Shown: in pieces, positions 53,896-63,956 of the stretch
How the letters are laid out: every line of letters starts with the position of its first letter
Position numbering within the stretch: position 1 is the first letter of the stretch
From: Herbaspirillum sp. SJZ107
Lineage (GTDB): Bacteria; Pseudomonadota; Gammaproteobacteria; Burkholderiales; Burkholderiaceae_D
Direction of reading: 5' to 3'
DNA length: 64,000 nucleotides
NCBI RefSeq assembly: GCF_006715485.1
Contig: NZ_VFNH01000002.1
Coordinates: 806,001 to 870,000, forward strand
Translations under genes and position numbers: made by a program
The notes under the pieces: generated by a model
What the model saw: only the letters and a program-made list of their open reading frames with translations
What the model was told of the DNA's origin: nothing
The model's database searches: none

Positions 53896-54210
53896 GTAGT
53901 TCTCCAGTGTGGAACGTTTATTGGACGTGTTGCGTCGGACGTGTTGCTTTGGACCAGTAATGCGGGGGAATTCTAAAAAACGAGACGGCTTGTGCGCCGC
54001 AACATGAGCAAGTTTTACTCGTTTCTGATTATGCGTCAAGCACTTTTGATGCGGCGCACAATAAGAAAACGATACTTTGATTTATATCAATACCTGCAAT
54101 CGTTTGCGTGCTTTTTGTTTGTACCGATACAACAACAGGCCTGCTCGCGGCGCTCGGCCGCACGCTGTACAAGCCCCATGCTAGACTTGCCGGGTTGATC
54201 TTTTGGCCAG
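53896..54210. other. 315-bp divergent region between phaP and the DMT exporter
   Basis: AT-rich compared with its flanks. Its one clear element is the FNR-type box at 54077-54090, listed separately. It must hold promoters for both the phasin and the exporter genes; hexamers were not assigned confidently. No gene seen. Confidence 0.5.
54077..54090. promoter_or_regulatory. Perfect FNR/ANR-type binding site
   Basis: TTGATTTATATCAA fits the TTGAT-N4-ATCAA consensus exactly. It lies between phaP (start 53895, minus) and the exporter gene (start 54211, plus), so oxygen-responsive control of either is possible. Confidence 0.7.
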
Positions 54211-55125
54211 ATGATGCCCGACAGTCCTGCCACCCCATCCGCCCCATCCACCGCCCACCAGGCCAGCTGGCTATCCCCGGTGCCGCTGTTTTTCGTGCTG
54301 CTGTGGAGTACCGGCTTCATCGCGGCGCGCTACGGACTGCCGTATGCGCCACCCCTGTCCTTCCTGATCCTGCGCTGCCTCGGCGCGGTGCTGATCCTGC
54401 TGCCCGTGGTGCTGCTCACGCGCGCGCCGTGGCCGCGTGGCCGCATCCTGCACGTGGCACTGGCCGGCCTGCTGCTGCAGGCGGGTTACCTGGGCGGCGT
54501 CTGGAGCGCCATCAAGATCGGGATGCCGGCCGGGCTGTCGGCGCTGATCGTCGGCATGCAGCCGATCCTGACTGCCTTCGCCGCGCCCCTGGTCGGCGAG
54601 CGGGTGACGCCGCGCCAGTGGCTGGGACTGCTGCTGGGCCTGTCCGGCGTGGGGCTGGTCGTCTACAGCAAACTCAACCTGGATGGGCTGGCGCCGGCCG
54701 CGGTCGGCCTGTGCGTGCTGGCGCTGCTGTCGATCACGGCCGGCACGCTTTATCAAAAACGCTACTGTCCCCAATTCGACTTGCGCACCGGCACCGTGAT
54801 CCAGTTCAGCGCGAGCGCGCTGATGCTCCTGCCGCTCGCGATCGTGTTCGAAGATTTCACGCCCGCCCTGGCCAATATCCACTGGAACATCCACTTCGCC
54901 GGCGCGCTGCTGTGGTCGATCCTGGCGCTGTCGATCGGCGCCATCTTCCTGCTGTTCCGCCTGATCAGCCGCAACGACGCCACCCGGGTCACGAGCCTGC
55001 TGTACCTGACACCGCCGACCACCGCGGTCATGGCCTGGCTGATGTTCGGCGAGACCCTGGGCAGCGCCGGCCTGGCCGGCATGGCGGTGGCCGTGGCCGG
55101 CGTCGCATTCGTCGTCAAGAAATAA
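54211..55125 (+). CDS. EamA/DMT-superfamily inner-membrane exporter
   Basis: 304 aa, about ten membrane helices in two EamA halves: WSTGFIAARYGLPYAPPLSFLILRC in the first, and PPTTAVMAWLMFGETLG in the second. Typical of the 10-TMS drug/metabolite exporters; substrate unknown. The ATG at 54211 lies in ATGATG (M-M); no strong ribosome site. Confidence 0.88.
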   Translation: MMPDSPATPSAPSTAHQASWLSPVPLFFVLLWSTGFIAARYGLPYAPPLSFLILRCLGAVLILLPVVLLTRAPWPRGRILHVALAGLLLQAGYLGGVWSAIKIGMPAGLSALIVGMQPILTAFAAPLVGERVTPRQWLGLLLGLSGVGLVVYSKLNLDGLAPAAVGLCVLALLSITAGTLYQKRYCPQFDLRTGTVIQFSASALMLLPLAIVFEDFTPALANIHWNIHFAGALLWSILALSIGAIFLLFRLISRNDATRVTSLLYLTPPTTAVMAWLMFGETLGSAGLAGMAVAVAGVAFVVKK

Positions 55126-55137
55126 CCAGGAGACACC

Positions 55138-55833
55138 ATGATCGATACACCCCAGCAACAGGCCGTCGACGCGGCCATCACCTCGCGCCGCTCGATCCGC
55201 GCCTTTTTGCCGACGCCGGTGGCGCGCGAGGACATCGAAGCGATCCTCGACGTGGCGGCGCGGGCGCCGTCCGGCACCAATACCCAGCCCTGGCGCGTGT
55301 ATGTGCTCACCGGCGAGCGCAAGACGCAGCTGAGCGATGCGGTCCTGGCCGCCTACATGGATCCGCAGGAAGCCGCCCGCCACACCGAGGAGTACAACTA
55401 TTATCCACGCGAATGGAAATCACCCTTCCTCGACCGCCGGCGCAAGGTCGGCTGGGATTTATATGCGCTGCTGGGCCTGACGCGCGACAACAAGGCCGGC
55501 ATGGCCGCCCAGCACGGCCGCAATTACGGCTTCTTCGATGCGCCGGTCGGGCTGGTGTTCACCATCGACCGCATGATGGAGCAGGGTTCCTGGCTCGACT
55601 ATGGCATGTTCCTGCAGAACATCATGGTGGCGGCGCGCGGACGCGGTCTCGACACCTGCCCGCAGGCGGCCTTCACCCAGTTCCACCGGATCATCGCGGA
55701 ACAGTTGCAGTTGCCGCCCAACGAGATGGTCGTGTGCGGCATGGCGCTCGGATTCGCCGATCCGGACAAGATCGAAAATACCTTGATCACGGAGCGCGAA
55801 CCGGTGTCGGCGTTCGCCTGTTTTCTCGGTTAG
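55138..55833 (+). CDS. Nitroreductase-family flavoprotein
   Basis: 231 aa with AGGAG in front of the ATG. The FMN-binding segments are present: SRRSIRAFLP (Arg pair), ARAPSGTNTQPW, and MVVCGMALGFADPD near the end. Reduces nitro compounds or quinones with NAD(P)H. 12 nt after the exporter gene, so probably co-transcribed. Confidence 0.9.
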   Translation: MIDTPQQQAVDAAITSRRSIRAFLPTPVAREDIEAILDVAARAPSGTNTQPWRVYVLTGERKTQLSDAVLAAYMDPQEAARHTEEYNYYPREWKSPFLDRRRKVGWDLYALLGLTRDNKAGMAAQHGRNYGFFDAPVGLVFTIDRMMEQGSWLDYGMFLQNIMVAARGRGLDTCPQAAFTQFHRIIAEQLQLPPNEMVVCGMALGFADPDKIENTLITEREPVSAFACFLG

Positions 55834-56009
55834 CGCGCTATACTCGGCAGCAGAGTTGTTGGAATAAGCTGTTGAAAAATCAAGAGATTTCTGCAACGCA
55901 GACGGTCTTGCGCTGTAGTAAAAATTTGGCGCGGGTGGTAAAGTCTGTCGCACCGCACCCGTCTTTCGTACGACGTTTCCGACTCATCCGTTCGCGCCCG
56001 AGGAATCCG

Positions 56010-57131
56010 ATGTTCAAGTTCGCGCTGGCTGCCGCCATTTCCATGATGCTGATGTTCGAACCGGCCGTGGCCGAGGCGAAATCGAAATCGAAAGGCCGTG
56101 CCGGCACGGTCAAGCGCGTCAAGGCCAAGCGTGCCGAACCCGCCAAGCTGATCGCGAAGGAAAACCGTGGCCACATGGTGCGCCGCGTCGCCATGGTGCA
56201 CGGCAAGCGCAGGGTCGTGTACCAGAACGTGCGCCGCGCCGCGCCGGCCCTGGCCATCCTCAGCGCCGGCGACCTGGCCGGCCTGAACCGGACTGCCGAC
56301 CCCCTCGAACTGCGTTCCAGCGTCGCCTACGTGCTCGACCAGACCAGTTCGGAAGTCCTGTTCGAAAAGAATTCCACCGTCGCGCTGCCGATCGCCTCGA
56401 TCACCAAGCTGATGACCGGCCTGCTGGTGGTGCAGGCGCACCAGGACCTGGACGAAGTACTGACCGTCACCGACGCCGACGTCGACCGCCACAAGTACAC
56501 CAGTTCGCGCCTCGCCGTCGGCACGCGCATGACGCGCGGCAACCTGCTGCATATCGCCCTGATGAGTTCGGAAAACCGCGCGGCCGCGGCACTGGGGCGC
56601 AATTACCCGGGCGGCATCGAGGCTTTTGTCACGGCGATGAATGCCAAGGCACGCGAACTCGGCATGAACGATACGCATTATGTGGATTCGAGCGGCCTGT
56701 CGAGCCAGAACGTGTCGAGCGCGCGCGACCTGGCGCGGCTGGTCATGACCGCGCACCAGGAACCGCTGCTGCGCCAGTACACGACCGATCCCAACTACGT
56801 GGTGCAGGCCGGCAACCGCTCGCTGCAATATTCGAATACCAATTATCTGGTGGCGCTGCCGGACTGGAACATCGGCTTGCAGAAGACCGGCTTCATCAAC
56901 GAAGCAGGGCGCTGCCTGGTGATGCAGGCCATGATCCAGGGCCGCAACGTGGTGATGGTGTTCCTGGATTCGAAGGGCAAGCAGTCGCGTACGGCCGACG
57001 CCGGGCGCATGCGGCGCTGGCTGGAGGCATTGAAGCCGGCCACGATGCCGGCGACGGCTGCGGCCGGCGTGCCTGCGGCCGGCGCACCGGTGACGGTGTC
57101 GGCTTCGGCGGCTGTGCCGGCCGTTCAGTAA
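56010..57131 (+). CDS. pbpG: D-alanyl-D-alanine endopeptidase (PBP7/S11-type)
   Basis: 373 aa starting MFKFALAAAISMM with GAGGAATCCG before the ATG. A signal peptide ends about VAEA, followed by a long basic Lys/Arg stretch (about 23-60). The S11 catalytic motifs are SITK (Ser about 130), SSEN (the SxN) and KTGF. The C-terminal ~50 residues are Ala/Pro-rich. It cleaves D-Ala-mDAP cross-links in the periplasm. Its stop is 1 bp from that of the convergent IclR gene. Confidence 0.9.
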   Translation: MFKFALAAAISMMLMFEPAVAEAKSKSKGRAGTVKRVKAKRAEPAKLIAKENRGHMVRRVAMVHGKRRVVYQNVRRAAPALAILSAGDLAGLNRTADPLELRSSVAYVLDQTSSEVLFEKNSTVALPIASITKLMTGLLVVQAHQDLDEVLTVTDADVDRHKYTSSRLAVGTRMTRGNLLHIALMSSENRAAAALGRNYPGGIEAFVTAMNAKARELGMNDTHYVDSSGLSSQNVSSARDLARLVMTAHQEPLLRQYTTDPNYVVQAGNRSLQYSNTNYLVALPDWNIGLQKTGFINEAGRCLVMQAMIQGRNVVMVFLDSKGKQSRTADAGRMRRWLEALKPATMPATAAAGVPAAGAPVTVSASAAVPAVQ

Positions 57132-57132
57132 T

Positions 57133-57918
57133 CTATACCGCCGGCACCACCCGGTGCCCCAGCGTCGTCGAAATCTGCGACGCCGTATTCACCAGATCTT
57201 CCAGCCATTCTTCCTGCAACCGGTCCGCCGGCGCCGAAATCGACAATCCCGCCACCAGCTTGCCGCTGTCGTCGTGGATGCCGGCCGCCATGCAGCGCAC
57301 GCCCACTTCGAGTTCCTCGTTGTCGCGCGCATAGCCGCGGGCGCGCACCAGCGACAGTTCGCGCTCCAGGCGCGCCAGGTCGGTGATCGAATTCTTGGTG
57401 TGGCCGGCCAGGCCGGTGCGGGTGGCGTAGGCGCGCGTGGCTTTCGGCTCGTCGACCGACAGGAACAGCTTGCCGGTCGAGGTCAGATGGAGCGGACCGC
57501 GGCCGCCGATGGCGCGCACCACCTGCATCCCCGAGCGTTCGGAGAAGGCGCGGTCGATGTAGACGATCTCGTCGCCCTGGCGCACCGACAGGTTCACGGT
57601 CTGGCGCGTCTTGTTGTGCAGTGCACGCATGAGGTCGACGGCGGCTTCGCGCACCGACAGGCGGCTCTTGACCACGTTGCCCAGTTCCAGCAGGCGCATG
57701 CCGAGGCGGTAGGTGCCGGGTTCGACCCGGTCCACGAAGCGCGTCACCACCATGTCGTTGAGGATACGGTGCGCCGTCGACGGGTGCAGTCCCGAAACCC
57801 GCGACAGTTCCTTGAGGCTGACAGGGTCGGGATAACTGGCCAGCGCATCGAGCAGGGCGACCATGCGCTCGATCACTTGGATGGAAGTCTTCGCCGGTTC
57901 AGGGGTTTCCATTTTCAT
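57133..57918 (-). CDS. IclR-family transcriptional regulator
   Basis: 261 aa. The winged-helix domain (SLKELSRVSGLHPSTAHRILNDM, about 38-60) and the IclR effector domain (RQTVNLSVRQGDEIVYIDRAFS...LHLTSTGKLFLS...) are both intact. Members usually sense small aromatic or carboxylic metabolites. No catabolic operon lies beside it, so the target is not evident. It is transcribed divergently from dgkA. Confidence 0.92.
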   Translation of the reverse strand: MKMETPEPAKTSIQVIERMVALLDALASYPDPVSLKELSRVSGLHPSTAHRILNDMVVTRFVDRVEPGTYRLGMRLLELGNVVKSRLSVREAAVDLMRALHNKTRQTVNLSVRQGDEIVYIDRAFSERSGMQVVRAIGGRGPLHLTSTGKLFLSVDEPKATRAYATRTGLAGHTKNSITDLARLERELSLVRARGYARDNEELEVGVRCMAAGIHDDSGKLVAGLSISAPADRLQEEWLEDLVNTASQISTTLGHRVVPAV

Positions 57919-58057
57919 GATGTGGTTGGTGCAGTGCGGTATATTGCTCTAGTTTATACCATAATGTGAAAAAAATTGGTAAAGCCTTTAGATTGGTGTT
58001 GCGTCATCGGCAAGCTGTGTGGGCATAATGCAGATCTCACACAGCACAACGATATCG

Positions 58058-58444
58058 ATGGATCAATCCAGTAGCGAGTTCAAGAGTAAAGGCGGCCTGA
58101 AGCGGATCGTGTCCGCGTTCCGGTATTCGATCGACGGTTTCGGGCATGCGCTGCGGCACGAACATGCGTTTCGCCAGGAATTGATGGTGGCAGTCCCGGC
58201 CACCGTGATTGCCCTGGTGCTGCCGATCTCCGCCTTCCAGAAACTGGCCCTGATCGCCGTGCTGGGTCTGGTGTTGCTGGTGGAATTGATCAACGCGTCG
58301 ATCGAGGCCGTGGTCGACCGCGTGTCGCTCGAACGCCATCCGCTGTCCAAGGCTGCCAAGGACCTCGGCAGTGCAGCGGTGGCGCTGGCGATCACGATGG
58401 CGGGCGCGACCTGGGCCGTGGTGCTGTACAACCGGTTCTTTTAA
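58058..58444 (+). CDS. dgkA: Diacylglycerol kinase (DgkA family)
   Basis: 128 aa from the ATG at 58058 (ATG at 58028 and GTG at 58019 would extend it; none has a ribosome site). Three membrane helices and the DAGK signature ELINASIEAVVDR are present, with RHEHAFRQEL before the second helix as usual. Recycles diacylglycerol from membrane phospholipid turnover. Confidence 0.9.
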   Translation: MDQSSSEFKSKGGLKRIVSAFRYSIDGFGHALRHEHAFRQELMVAVPATVIALVLPISAFQKLALIAVLGLVLLVELINASIEAVVDRVSLERHPLSKAAKDLGSAAVALAITMAGATWAVVLYNRFF

Positions 58445-58468
58445 AGAACCACATCTAAGGAGAAGATT

Positions 58469-59107
58469 ATGACCTTGCGTCTGGGCGACATCGCCCCCGA
58501 TTTCGAGCAGGATTCCACCATCGGCCGCATCCGTTTCCACGACTGGGCAGGCGATTCCTGGGTGGTGCTGTTCTCGCACCCGGCCGACTTCACGCCGGTG
58601 TGCACCACCGAACTGGGCCTGACTGCGAAACTGAAGCCGGAATTCGACAAGCGCAATGTCAAGGCGATCGCGCTGTCGGTCGACCCGGCCGAGCAGCACG
58701 CTGCCTGGATCAAGGACATCGAGGAAACCCAGCAGACTGTGGTGGGCTTCCCGATCATCGCCGACGCCGACAAGTCGGTCTCGTCCCTGTACGACATGAT
58801 CCACCCGAACCAGTCGGCCACCGCCACCGTGCGTTCGCTGTTCGTGATCGATCCTGCCAAGAAAGTGCGCCTGATCATTACCTATCCGATGAGCACCGGC
58901 CGCAACTTCGACGAAGTGCTGCGCGTGATCGACGCGCTGCAATTGACCGACGGCTACACCGTGGCCACGCCGGGCAACTGGAAGGATGGCGACGACGTCA
59001 TCATCCCGCTGACCGTGCAGGATCCTGAGCAGTTGCAGCAGAAATATCCTAAGGGTTTCAAGGCGCCGAAGCCATATCTGCGCCTGACGCCGCAGCCCAA
59101 CAAATAA
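58469..59107 (+). CDS. 1-Cys peroxiredoxin (Prx6 type)
   Basis: 212 aa. AGGAG precedes the ATG. The peroxidatic cysteine is C45 in DFTPVCTTE; conserved Arg and Thr of the pocket are in ADFTPVCTT and further along at SLFVIDPAKKVRLIITYP. The longer C-terminal domain (about 165-212) and WIKDIEE and MSTGRNFDEVLRVIDALQ segments are of the Prx6/AhpC-like 1-Cys subgroup. Reduces H2O2 and alkyl peroxides in the cytosol. Confidence 0.93.
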   Translation: MTLRLGDIAPDFEQDSTIGRIRFHDWAGDSWVVLFSHPADFTPVCTTELGLTAKLKPEFDKRNVKAIALSVDPAEQHAAWIKDIEETQQTVVGFPIIADADKSVSSLYDMIHPNQSATATVRSLFVIDPAKKVRLIITYPMSTGRNFDEVLRVIDALQLTDGYTVATPGNWKDGDDVIIPLTVQDPEQLQQKYPKGFKAPKPYLRLTPQPNK

Positions 59108-59125
59108 TAGTTGGCGTGTTGATAT

Positions 59126-59156
59126 CGTAGGGTGGGCACGGGGTGCCCACCCTACG
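59126..59156 (+). terminator. Perfect long hairpin after the peroxiredoxin gene
   Basis: 14-bp perfect stem CGTAGGGTGGGCAC / GTGCCCACCCTACG with a three-base loop. It lacks a strong T-run and has the look of a dispersed repeat hairpin of this genus. Confidence 0.6.
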
Positions 59157-59244
59157 TTCATTGAGTATCTACCAGCGTTTGTCGTAAAACGCTTCCTGCA
59201 TAAGCAAATAAGGAAGCTGTCGTTTGGTTTACAGTTGAGGCACT

Positions 59245-59271
59245 TTACCCTTGGTACTAGTCTGAGGGTAA
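59245..59271. promoter_or_regulatory. Inverted repeat immediately before the TauE gene start
   Basis: TTACCCT (59245-59251) and AGGGTAA (59265-59271), 13 bases apart, end only 3 bases before the ATG. The right half contains the likely Shine-Dalgarno (GAGGG), so folding could mask it. Confidence 0.45.
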
Positions 59272-59274
59272 TGA

Positions 59275-60048
59275 ATGTCCATCACTTATATTGTTTCGGG
59301 TTTTGCAGTAGGCTTGTTGGTCGGCATGACCGGTGTCGGTGGCGGCTCGCTGATGACGCCACTGCTGACCTTGCTGTTCGGCGTTAACCCGTCGGTTGCC
59401 GTCGGCACCGACCTCGCATTCGCGTCCATCACCAAGAGCGCAGGCACTGTCACCCACCGTTCGCGCGGCACCGTGCAATGGGATATCGTGCGCCGCCTGT
59501 GCATCGGTGCGCTGCCGGCTGCGCTGCTGGCGACGCTGGCGCTCCAGTATTTCGGTCCGCTCGGCCCTGAAATCGGCCAGCTGATCCGTTATTCGATCGC
59601 CGTCTCGGTCCTGCTGACCGTGGTCGCCATCCTGTTCCGCGGCAAGATGATGGCCTGGGTGAATGCCAAGCCGGGGCGCCAGTTGCACGGCCGCAGCCTG
59701 GCCGCAGCCACCATCGCGTCGGGTGCCGTGCTCGGCACGCTGGTCACGATTTCCTCGATCGGCGCCGGCGCCATCGGCGCGACGCTGCTGGTAATGCTGT
59801 ATCCGAAGCTGACCCCGGCCGAAGTGGCCGGCACCGACATCGCCTACGCGGTGCCGCTGACCGCCATCGCCGCGGTTGGCCACTGGTGGCTGGGTTCGAT
59901 CAACTGGATGTTGCTGCTGACCCTGCTCATCGGTTCGGTGCCCGGCATCACCCTCGGCTCGTGGGCGGCGCGCATCGTCCCCGAACGCCTGCTGCGTGGC
60001 CTGCTGGCGCTAACGCTGGCCACGGTCGCCATCAAACTCCTTGCTTAA
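59275..60048 (+). CDS. TauE/SafE (DUF81) sulfite-exporter-family permease
   Basis: 257 aa, seven to eight membrane spans. GLLVGMTGVGGGSLMTPLL and FGVNPSVAVGTDLAFASITKSAGT are the family signature, repeated in the second half (EVAGTDIAYAVPLTAIAA). Proteins of this family export or import sulfite, sulfonates or related anions. It lies before the cysTWA sulfate-uptake genes, in line with sulfur metabolism. Confidence 0.9.
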   Translation: MSITYIVSGFAVGLLVGMTGVGGGSLMTPLLTLLFGVNPSVAVGTDLAFASITKSAGTVTHRSRGTVQWDIVRRLCIGALPAALLATLALQYFGPLGPEIGQLIRYSIAVSVLLTVVAILFRGKMMAWVNAKPGRQLHGRSLAAATIASGAVLGTLVTISSIGAGAIGATLLVMLYPKLTPAEVAGTDIAYAVPLTAIAAVGHWWLGSINWMLLLTLLIGSVPGITLGSWAARIVPERLLRGLLALTLATVAIKLLA

Positions 60049-60136
60049 TTAGTTAGTAAATATCTTATTAGCCGAATCATCTATGCAAATAACGAATGCT
60101 TCGTTTGCAATATGAGTGATGAGTGCGATTATCTGA

Positions 60137-60162
60137 CCTTATTAGAAGAATTAGTAATAAGG
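60137..60162 (+). promoter_or_regulatory. Hairpin enclosing the cysT ribosome site
   Basis: CCTTATTA (60137-60144) and TAATAAGG (60155-60162) are perfect 8-bp arms with a 10-base loop. The right arm ends in the AAGG that serves as the cysT Shine-Dalgarno, seven bases before the ATG at 60170. Confidence 0.55.
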
Positions 60163-60169
60163 CGATCGC

Positions 60170-61012
60170 ATGAATCCATTGGCTTCCCGCAGCAGCGCGA
60201 ACCGGGTGATCCCCGGCTTCAGGCTTTCGCTCGGGTTCACGATTTTTTACCTGGGACTGATCGTCCTGGTACCGCTGTCGGCGCTGTTCCTGAAGACGTT
60301 CACCATGACCTGGGACGCGTTCTGGAGCGCCGTCACCTCGCCGCGCGTGATGGCGTCCTACCGGCTGAGCTTCGGCGCCTCCCTGGTCGGCGCCTTCATC
60401 AACGTCATCTTCGGCGGCATCGTCGCCTGGGTGCTGGTCCGCTATAAATTCCCGGGCAAGCGCTTCATCGATGCGCTGGTCGACCTGCCGTTCGCACTGC
60501 CGACCGCGGTGGCCGGCATCACGCTGACTTCGCTGTATTCCGCCAACGGCTGGATCGGCCAGTACCTGGAAAAAATCGGCATCAAGGTCGCCTTCACGCC
60601 GCTCGGCGTGATGCTGGCCCTCACTTTCATCGGCTTGCCCTTCGTGGTGCGCACGGTGCAGCCGGTGCTGGAAGACGCCGAGCGCGAACTGGAAGAAGCC
60701 GCGGCCAGCCTCGGCGCCAGCCCGTGGCAAACGTTCATCCGCGTGATCCTGCCCGGCATCGTGCCGGCACTCCTGACCGGCTTTGCGCTGGCCTTTGCGC
60801 GCGCCACCGGCGAATACGGTTCGGTGGTCTTCATCGCCGGCAACATGCCGATGGTGTCCGAGATCACGCCGCTGTTCATCATCACCAAGCTGGAGCAGTA
60901 CGACTACACCGGCGCCACCGCGATCGCCGTGGTGATGCTGATCGTCTCCTTCATCCTGCTGCTGGCCATCAACCTGCTGCAGGCATGGACCCGCAAGCGG
61001 GCAGGGAAATAA
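60170..61012 (+). CDS. cysT: Sulfate/thiosulfate ABC transporter permease CysT
   Basis: 280 aa, six membrane spans. [21 protein letters not shown] and the [24 protein letters not shown] loop are typical of sulfate permeases ([19 protein letters not shown]). Works with CysW and CysA to import sulfate. Followed after 1 nt by cysW. Confidence 0.94.
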   Translation: MNPLASRSSANRVIPGFRLSLGFTIFYLGLIVLVPLSALFLKTFTMTWDAFWSAVTSPRVMASYRLSFGASLVGAFINVIFGGIVAWVLVRYKFPGKRFIDALVDLPFALPTAVAGITLTSLYSANGWIGQYLEKIGIKVAFTPLGVMLALTFIGLPFVVRTVQPVLEDAERELEEAAASLGASPWQTFIRVILPGIVPALLTGFALAFARATGEYGSVVFIAGNMPMVSEITPLFIITKLEQYDYTGATAIAVVMLIVSFILLLAINLLQAWTRKRAGK

Positions 61013-61013
61013 T

Positions 61014-61922
61014 ATGAGCGCAGTCCTCGATAGCGCCGTCAAAGACACGGCCACCCCAGCGCCGCGCAAGGCCACCAACACGCTGGAACCGAACTGGGTC
61101 CGCTACACGCTGATCACGGTCGCGCTGCTGTTCCTGACCCTGTTCCTGTTCGTGCCGCTGGTCGCCGTGTTCTACGAAGCCCTCAAGCGCGGCTGGGCCA
61201 CCTACCAGGAAGCCATCGTCGACCCGGATGCGCTGGCGGCGATCAAGCTGACCTTCATCGCGGCCGGCATCTCGGTGCCGCTGAACCTGGTGTTCGGCGT
61301 GGCGGCAAGCTGGGCCATCGCCAAGTTCGACTTCCGCGGCAAAAGCGTGCTGCTGACCCTGATCGACCTGCCGTTCTCGGTGTCGCCGGTCATCGCCGGC
61401 CTGATCTACGTGCTGCTGTTCGGCGCCCAGGGCTGGTTCGGTCCGTGGCTGATGGACCACGACATCAAGATCCTGTTCGCGGTGCCGGGCATCGTGCTGG
61501 CGACCATCTTCATTACCTTCCCCTTCGTGGCGCGCGAACTGATTCCGCTGATGCAGGCGCAGGGCAGCGAGGAGGAAGAGGCGGCGCTGGTGCTGGGCGC
61601 GTCCGGCTGGGCCACCTTCTTCCGCGTGACCCTCCCCAACATCAAGTGGGGCTTGCTGTACGGCGTGATCCTGTGCAATGCCCGGGCGATGGGGGAGTTC
61701 GGCGCCGTCTCGGTGGTGTCCGGCCACATCCGCGGCGAGACCAACACCATGCCGCTGCAGGTCGAGATCCTCTACAACGAATACAACTTCACCGCCGCGT
61801 TCGCGATCGCATCGCTGCTGGCCCTGCTGGCGCTGGTCACGCTGGCAGTGAAATCCCTCATCGAATGGCGCCTGCACGCCGCCCGCAAGGTCAATCTGCA
61901 GATGCAAACCACGGAGCACTGA
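61014..61922 (+). CDS. cysW: Sulfate/thiosulfate ABC transporter permease CysW
   Basis: 302 aa, six membrane spans with an EAA loop ([22 protein letters not shown]). [20 protein letters not shown] and [24 protein letters not shown] are diagnostic of CysW. One nt after cysT; cysA starts 1 nt after it. Confidence 0.94.
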   Translation: MSAVLDSAVKDTATPAPRKATNTLEPNWVRYTLITVALLFLTLFLFVPLVAVFYEALKRGWATYQEAIVDPDALAAIKLTFIAAGISVPLNLVFGVAASWAIAKFDFRGKSVLLTLIDLPFSVSPVIAGLIYVLLFGAQGWFGPWLMDHDIKILFAVPGIVLATIFITFPFVARELIPLMQAQGSEEEEAALVLGASGWATFFRVTLPNIKWGLLYGVILCNARAMGEFGAVSVVSGHIRGETNTMPLQVEILYNEYNFTAAFAIASLLALLALVTLAVKSLIEWRLHAARKVNLQMQTTEH

Positions 61923-61923
61923 C

Positions 61924-62997
61924 ATGACGATCGAAGTCCAACACATCCGCAAGCAGTTCGGCCAGTTCACGGCCCTGGACGACGTGTCGCTGCAGTTCGA
62001 CGACGGCGAGCTGACCGCGCTGCTGGGCCCATCCGGCTGCGGCAAGACCACGCTGCTGCGCATCATCGCCGGCCTGGAATTCCCGGATTCGGGCCGCGTG
62101 CTGCTCGACAGCGACGATGCCTCGGCGCGCCACGTGCGCGAACGCCAGGTCGGCTTCGTGTTCCAGCATTACGCGCTGTTCAAGCACATGACCGTGTTCG
62201 AGAACGTGGCGTTCGGCCTGCGGGTCAAGCCGCGCAAGGAGCGTCCGTCCGAGCAGCAGATCCGCGAGAAAGTGAAAAAGCTGCTCGAGCTGGTGCAGCT
62301 GGACTGGATCGCCGACCGCTATCCGCCGCAGCTGTCGGGCGGCCAGCGCCAGCGCATCGCCCTGGCGCGCGCGCTGGCGGTGGAGCCGCGCGTGCTGCTG
62401 CTGGACGAACCCTTCGGCGCGCTCGACGCCAAGGTGCGCAAGGAATTGCGGCGCTGGCTGCGCCAGCTGCACGACGAGCTGCACGTGACCTCGATCTTCG
62501 TGACCCACGACCAGGAAGAGGCGCTCGAAGTGGCCGACCGCGTGGTCCTGATGAACAAGGGCCGCGTCGAGCAGACCGGCACCCCGGCCCAGGTGTACAA
62601 CCAGCCGGCCTCGCCCTTCGTCTACGGCTTCCTCGGCAACGTCAACCTGTTCCACGGCCGCGTCGACGAAGGCGTGCTGGCCAGCGGCGATGCGCGCCTG
62701 GCGACGCCGCAGCACACGGGCGTCCGCAACGGCGAGGCGATCGGCTACGTGCGGCCGCACGACCTCGACGTCGAGCGCTACGTGGCAGGCGGCGAGGGCG
62801 TGGCGGTGAAACTGCGCCGTGCCCATGCGATCGGCCCGCTGGCCCAGCTCGACCTGGAGCGCGCCGACAATGCGCAACTGATCGAAGCGGTGATACCGAA
62901 TGAGCGCTTCCGCGAACTGGATTTGCGCGATGGCGAGACCCTGCTGGTCAAGCCAAAGCGCATGCATGTATTCGTCGACCAAGGGGAAGGCATATGA
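61924..62997 (+). CDS. cysA: Sulfate/thiosulfate ABC transporter ATPase CysA
   Basis: 357 aa. Walker [13 protein letters not shown], signature [15 protein letters not shown], Walker [24 protein letters not shown]-loop [13 protein letters not shown]. The C-terminal ~110 residues carry a TOBE-like regulatory region ([11 protein letters not shown]). Its TGA overlaps the cysB ATG as ATGA. Confidence 0.95.
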   Translation: MTIEVQHIRKQFGQFTALDDVSLQFDDGELTALLGPSGCGKTTLLRIIAGLEFPDSGRVLLDSDDASARHVRERQVGFVFQHYALFKHMTVFENVAFGLRVKPRKERPSEQQIREKVKKLLELVQLDWIADRYPPQLSGGQRQRIALARALAVEPRVLLLDEPFGALDAKVRKELRRWLRQLHDELHVTSIFVTHDQEEALEVADRVVLMNKGRVEQTGTPAQVYNQPASPFVYGFLGNVNLFHGRVDEGVLASGDARLATPQHTGVRNGEAIGYVRPHDLDVERYVAGGEGVAVKLRRAHAIGPLAQLDLERADNAQLIEAVIPNERFRELDLRDGETLLVKPKRMHVFVDQGEGI

Positions 62998-63926
62998 ATT
63001 TCCAGCAGCTGCGTTCGGTGCGCGAAGCCGCGCGCCGCAACTTCAACCTCACCGACGTGGCGAATGCGCTGTTCACGTCGCAGCCGGGCGTGTCGCGCCA
63101 GATCCGCGAGCTCGAGGACGAGCTGGGCGTGGTCATTTTCGAGCGCAACGGCAAACGCCTGACCGGCCTGACCGACCCTGGCAAGGGTATCCTGAAGATC
63201 GTCGAGCGCCTGCTGGTCGAGGCCGAGAACCTGCAGCAGGCCAGCAGCGAATACGCGGCCCAGGACAGCGGCACGCTCACCGTTGCCGTCACCCACACCC
63301 AGGCGCGCTATGCGCTGCCGCAGGTGGTGCAAGCCTTCCGCAGCTCGTTCCCGGGCGTGCGCATCTCGCTGCAGCAGAGCGCCCCGGAGCACATCGCCGA
63401 ATGGGTGCTGTCGGGCCGCGCCGACATCGGCATCGCGACCGAGGGCCTGAGCGCCTTCCCCGACCTGGTGTCCTTCCCGTGCTACCGCTGGAGCCACCTG
63501 GTGGTGGTGCCGGACGGGCACCCGCTGCTGGGCCAGAGCCCGATCAAGCTGGCCGACCTGGCCGAGTATCCCTTGATTACCTACGACGTCGGCTTCACCG
63601 GCCGCAGCCACATCGACGCCGCCTTTGCCAGCGCCGGCGTCAGCCCGGACATCGTGCTGACGGCGATGGATTCGGACGTCATCAAGCAGTACGTGTCACT
63701 CGGCATGGGCGTCGGCATCGTCGCCTCGATGGCCTTCGACCATGGACGCGACCGCGGCCTGCGCGCGATCGAATCGTCGCACCTGTTCGCGCCCAACGTG
63801 ACGCGCCTGGCGGTGCGCCGCGGGGCTTACCTGCGGGCGTATGCGTACGACTTCATCGAGCGCTTTGCGCAGGGGTTTACCCGGGCGGATATCGAGAAGG
63901 CTTTGCATCCGGTGGTGGTGGAGTAG
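62994..63926 (+). CDS. cysB: LysR-type regulator CysB
   Basis: 310 aa. The winged HTH ([32 protein letters not shown]) is that of CysB/Cbl, and the effector domain follows ([17 protein letters not shown], where the ligand N-acetylserine is bound in orthologues). It activates sulfur assimilation genes when sulfate is limiting. Placed last in the cysTWA unit by overlap with cysA. Confidence 0.94.
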   Translation: MNFQQLRSVREAARRNFNLTDVANALFTSQPGVSRQIRELEDELGVVIFERNGKRLTGLTDPGKGILKIVERLLVEAENLQQASSEYAAQDSGTLTVAVTHTQARYALPQVVQAFRSSFPGVRISLQQSAPEHIAEWVLSGRADIGIATEGLSAFPDLVSFPCYRWSHLVVVPDGHPLLGQSPIKLADLAEYPLITYDVGFTGRSHIDAAFASAGVSPDIVLTAMDSDVIKQYVSLGMGVGIVASMAFDHGRDRGLRAIESSHLFAPNVTRLAVRRGAYLRAYAYDFIERFAQGFTRADIEKALHPVVVE

Positions 63927-63956
63927 ACCGTACCTCCGGCGACGAAATAAATTCTC

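Noticed and set aside
59126..59156. Long hairpin after the peroxiredoxin gene as an sRNA gene
   Set aside because: No promoter or T-run; a dispersed repeat or 3' hairpin is the simpler reading.
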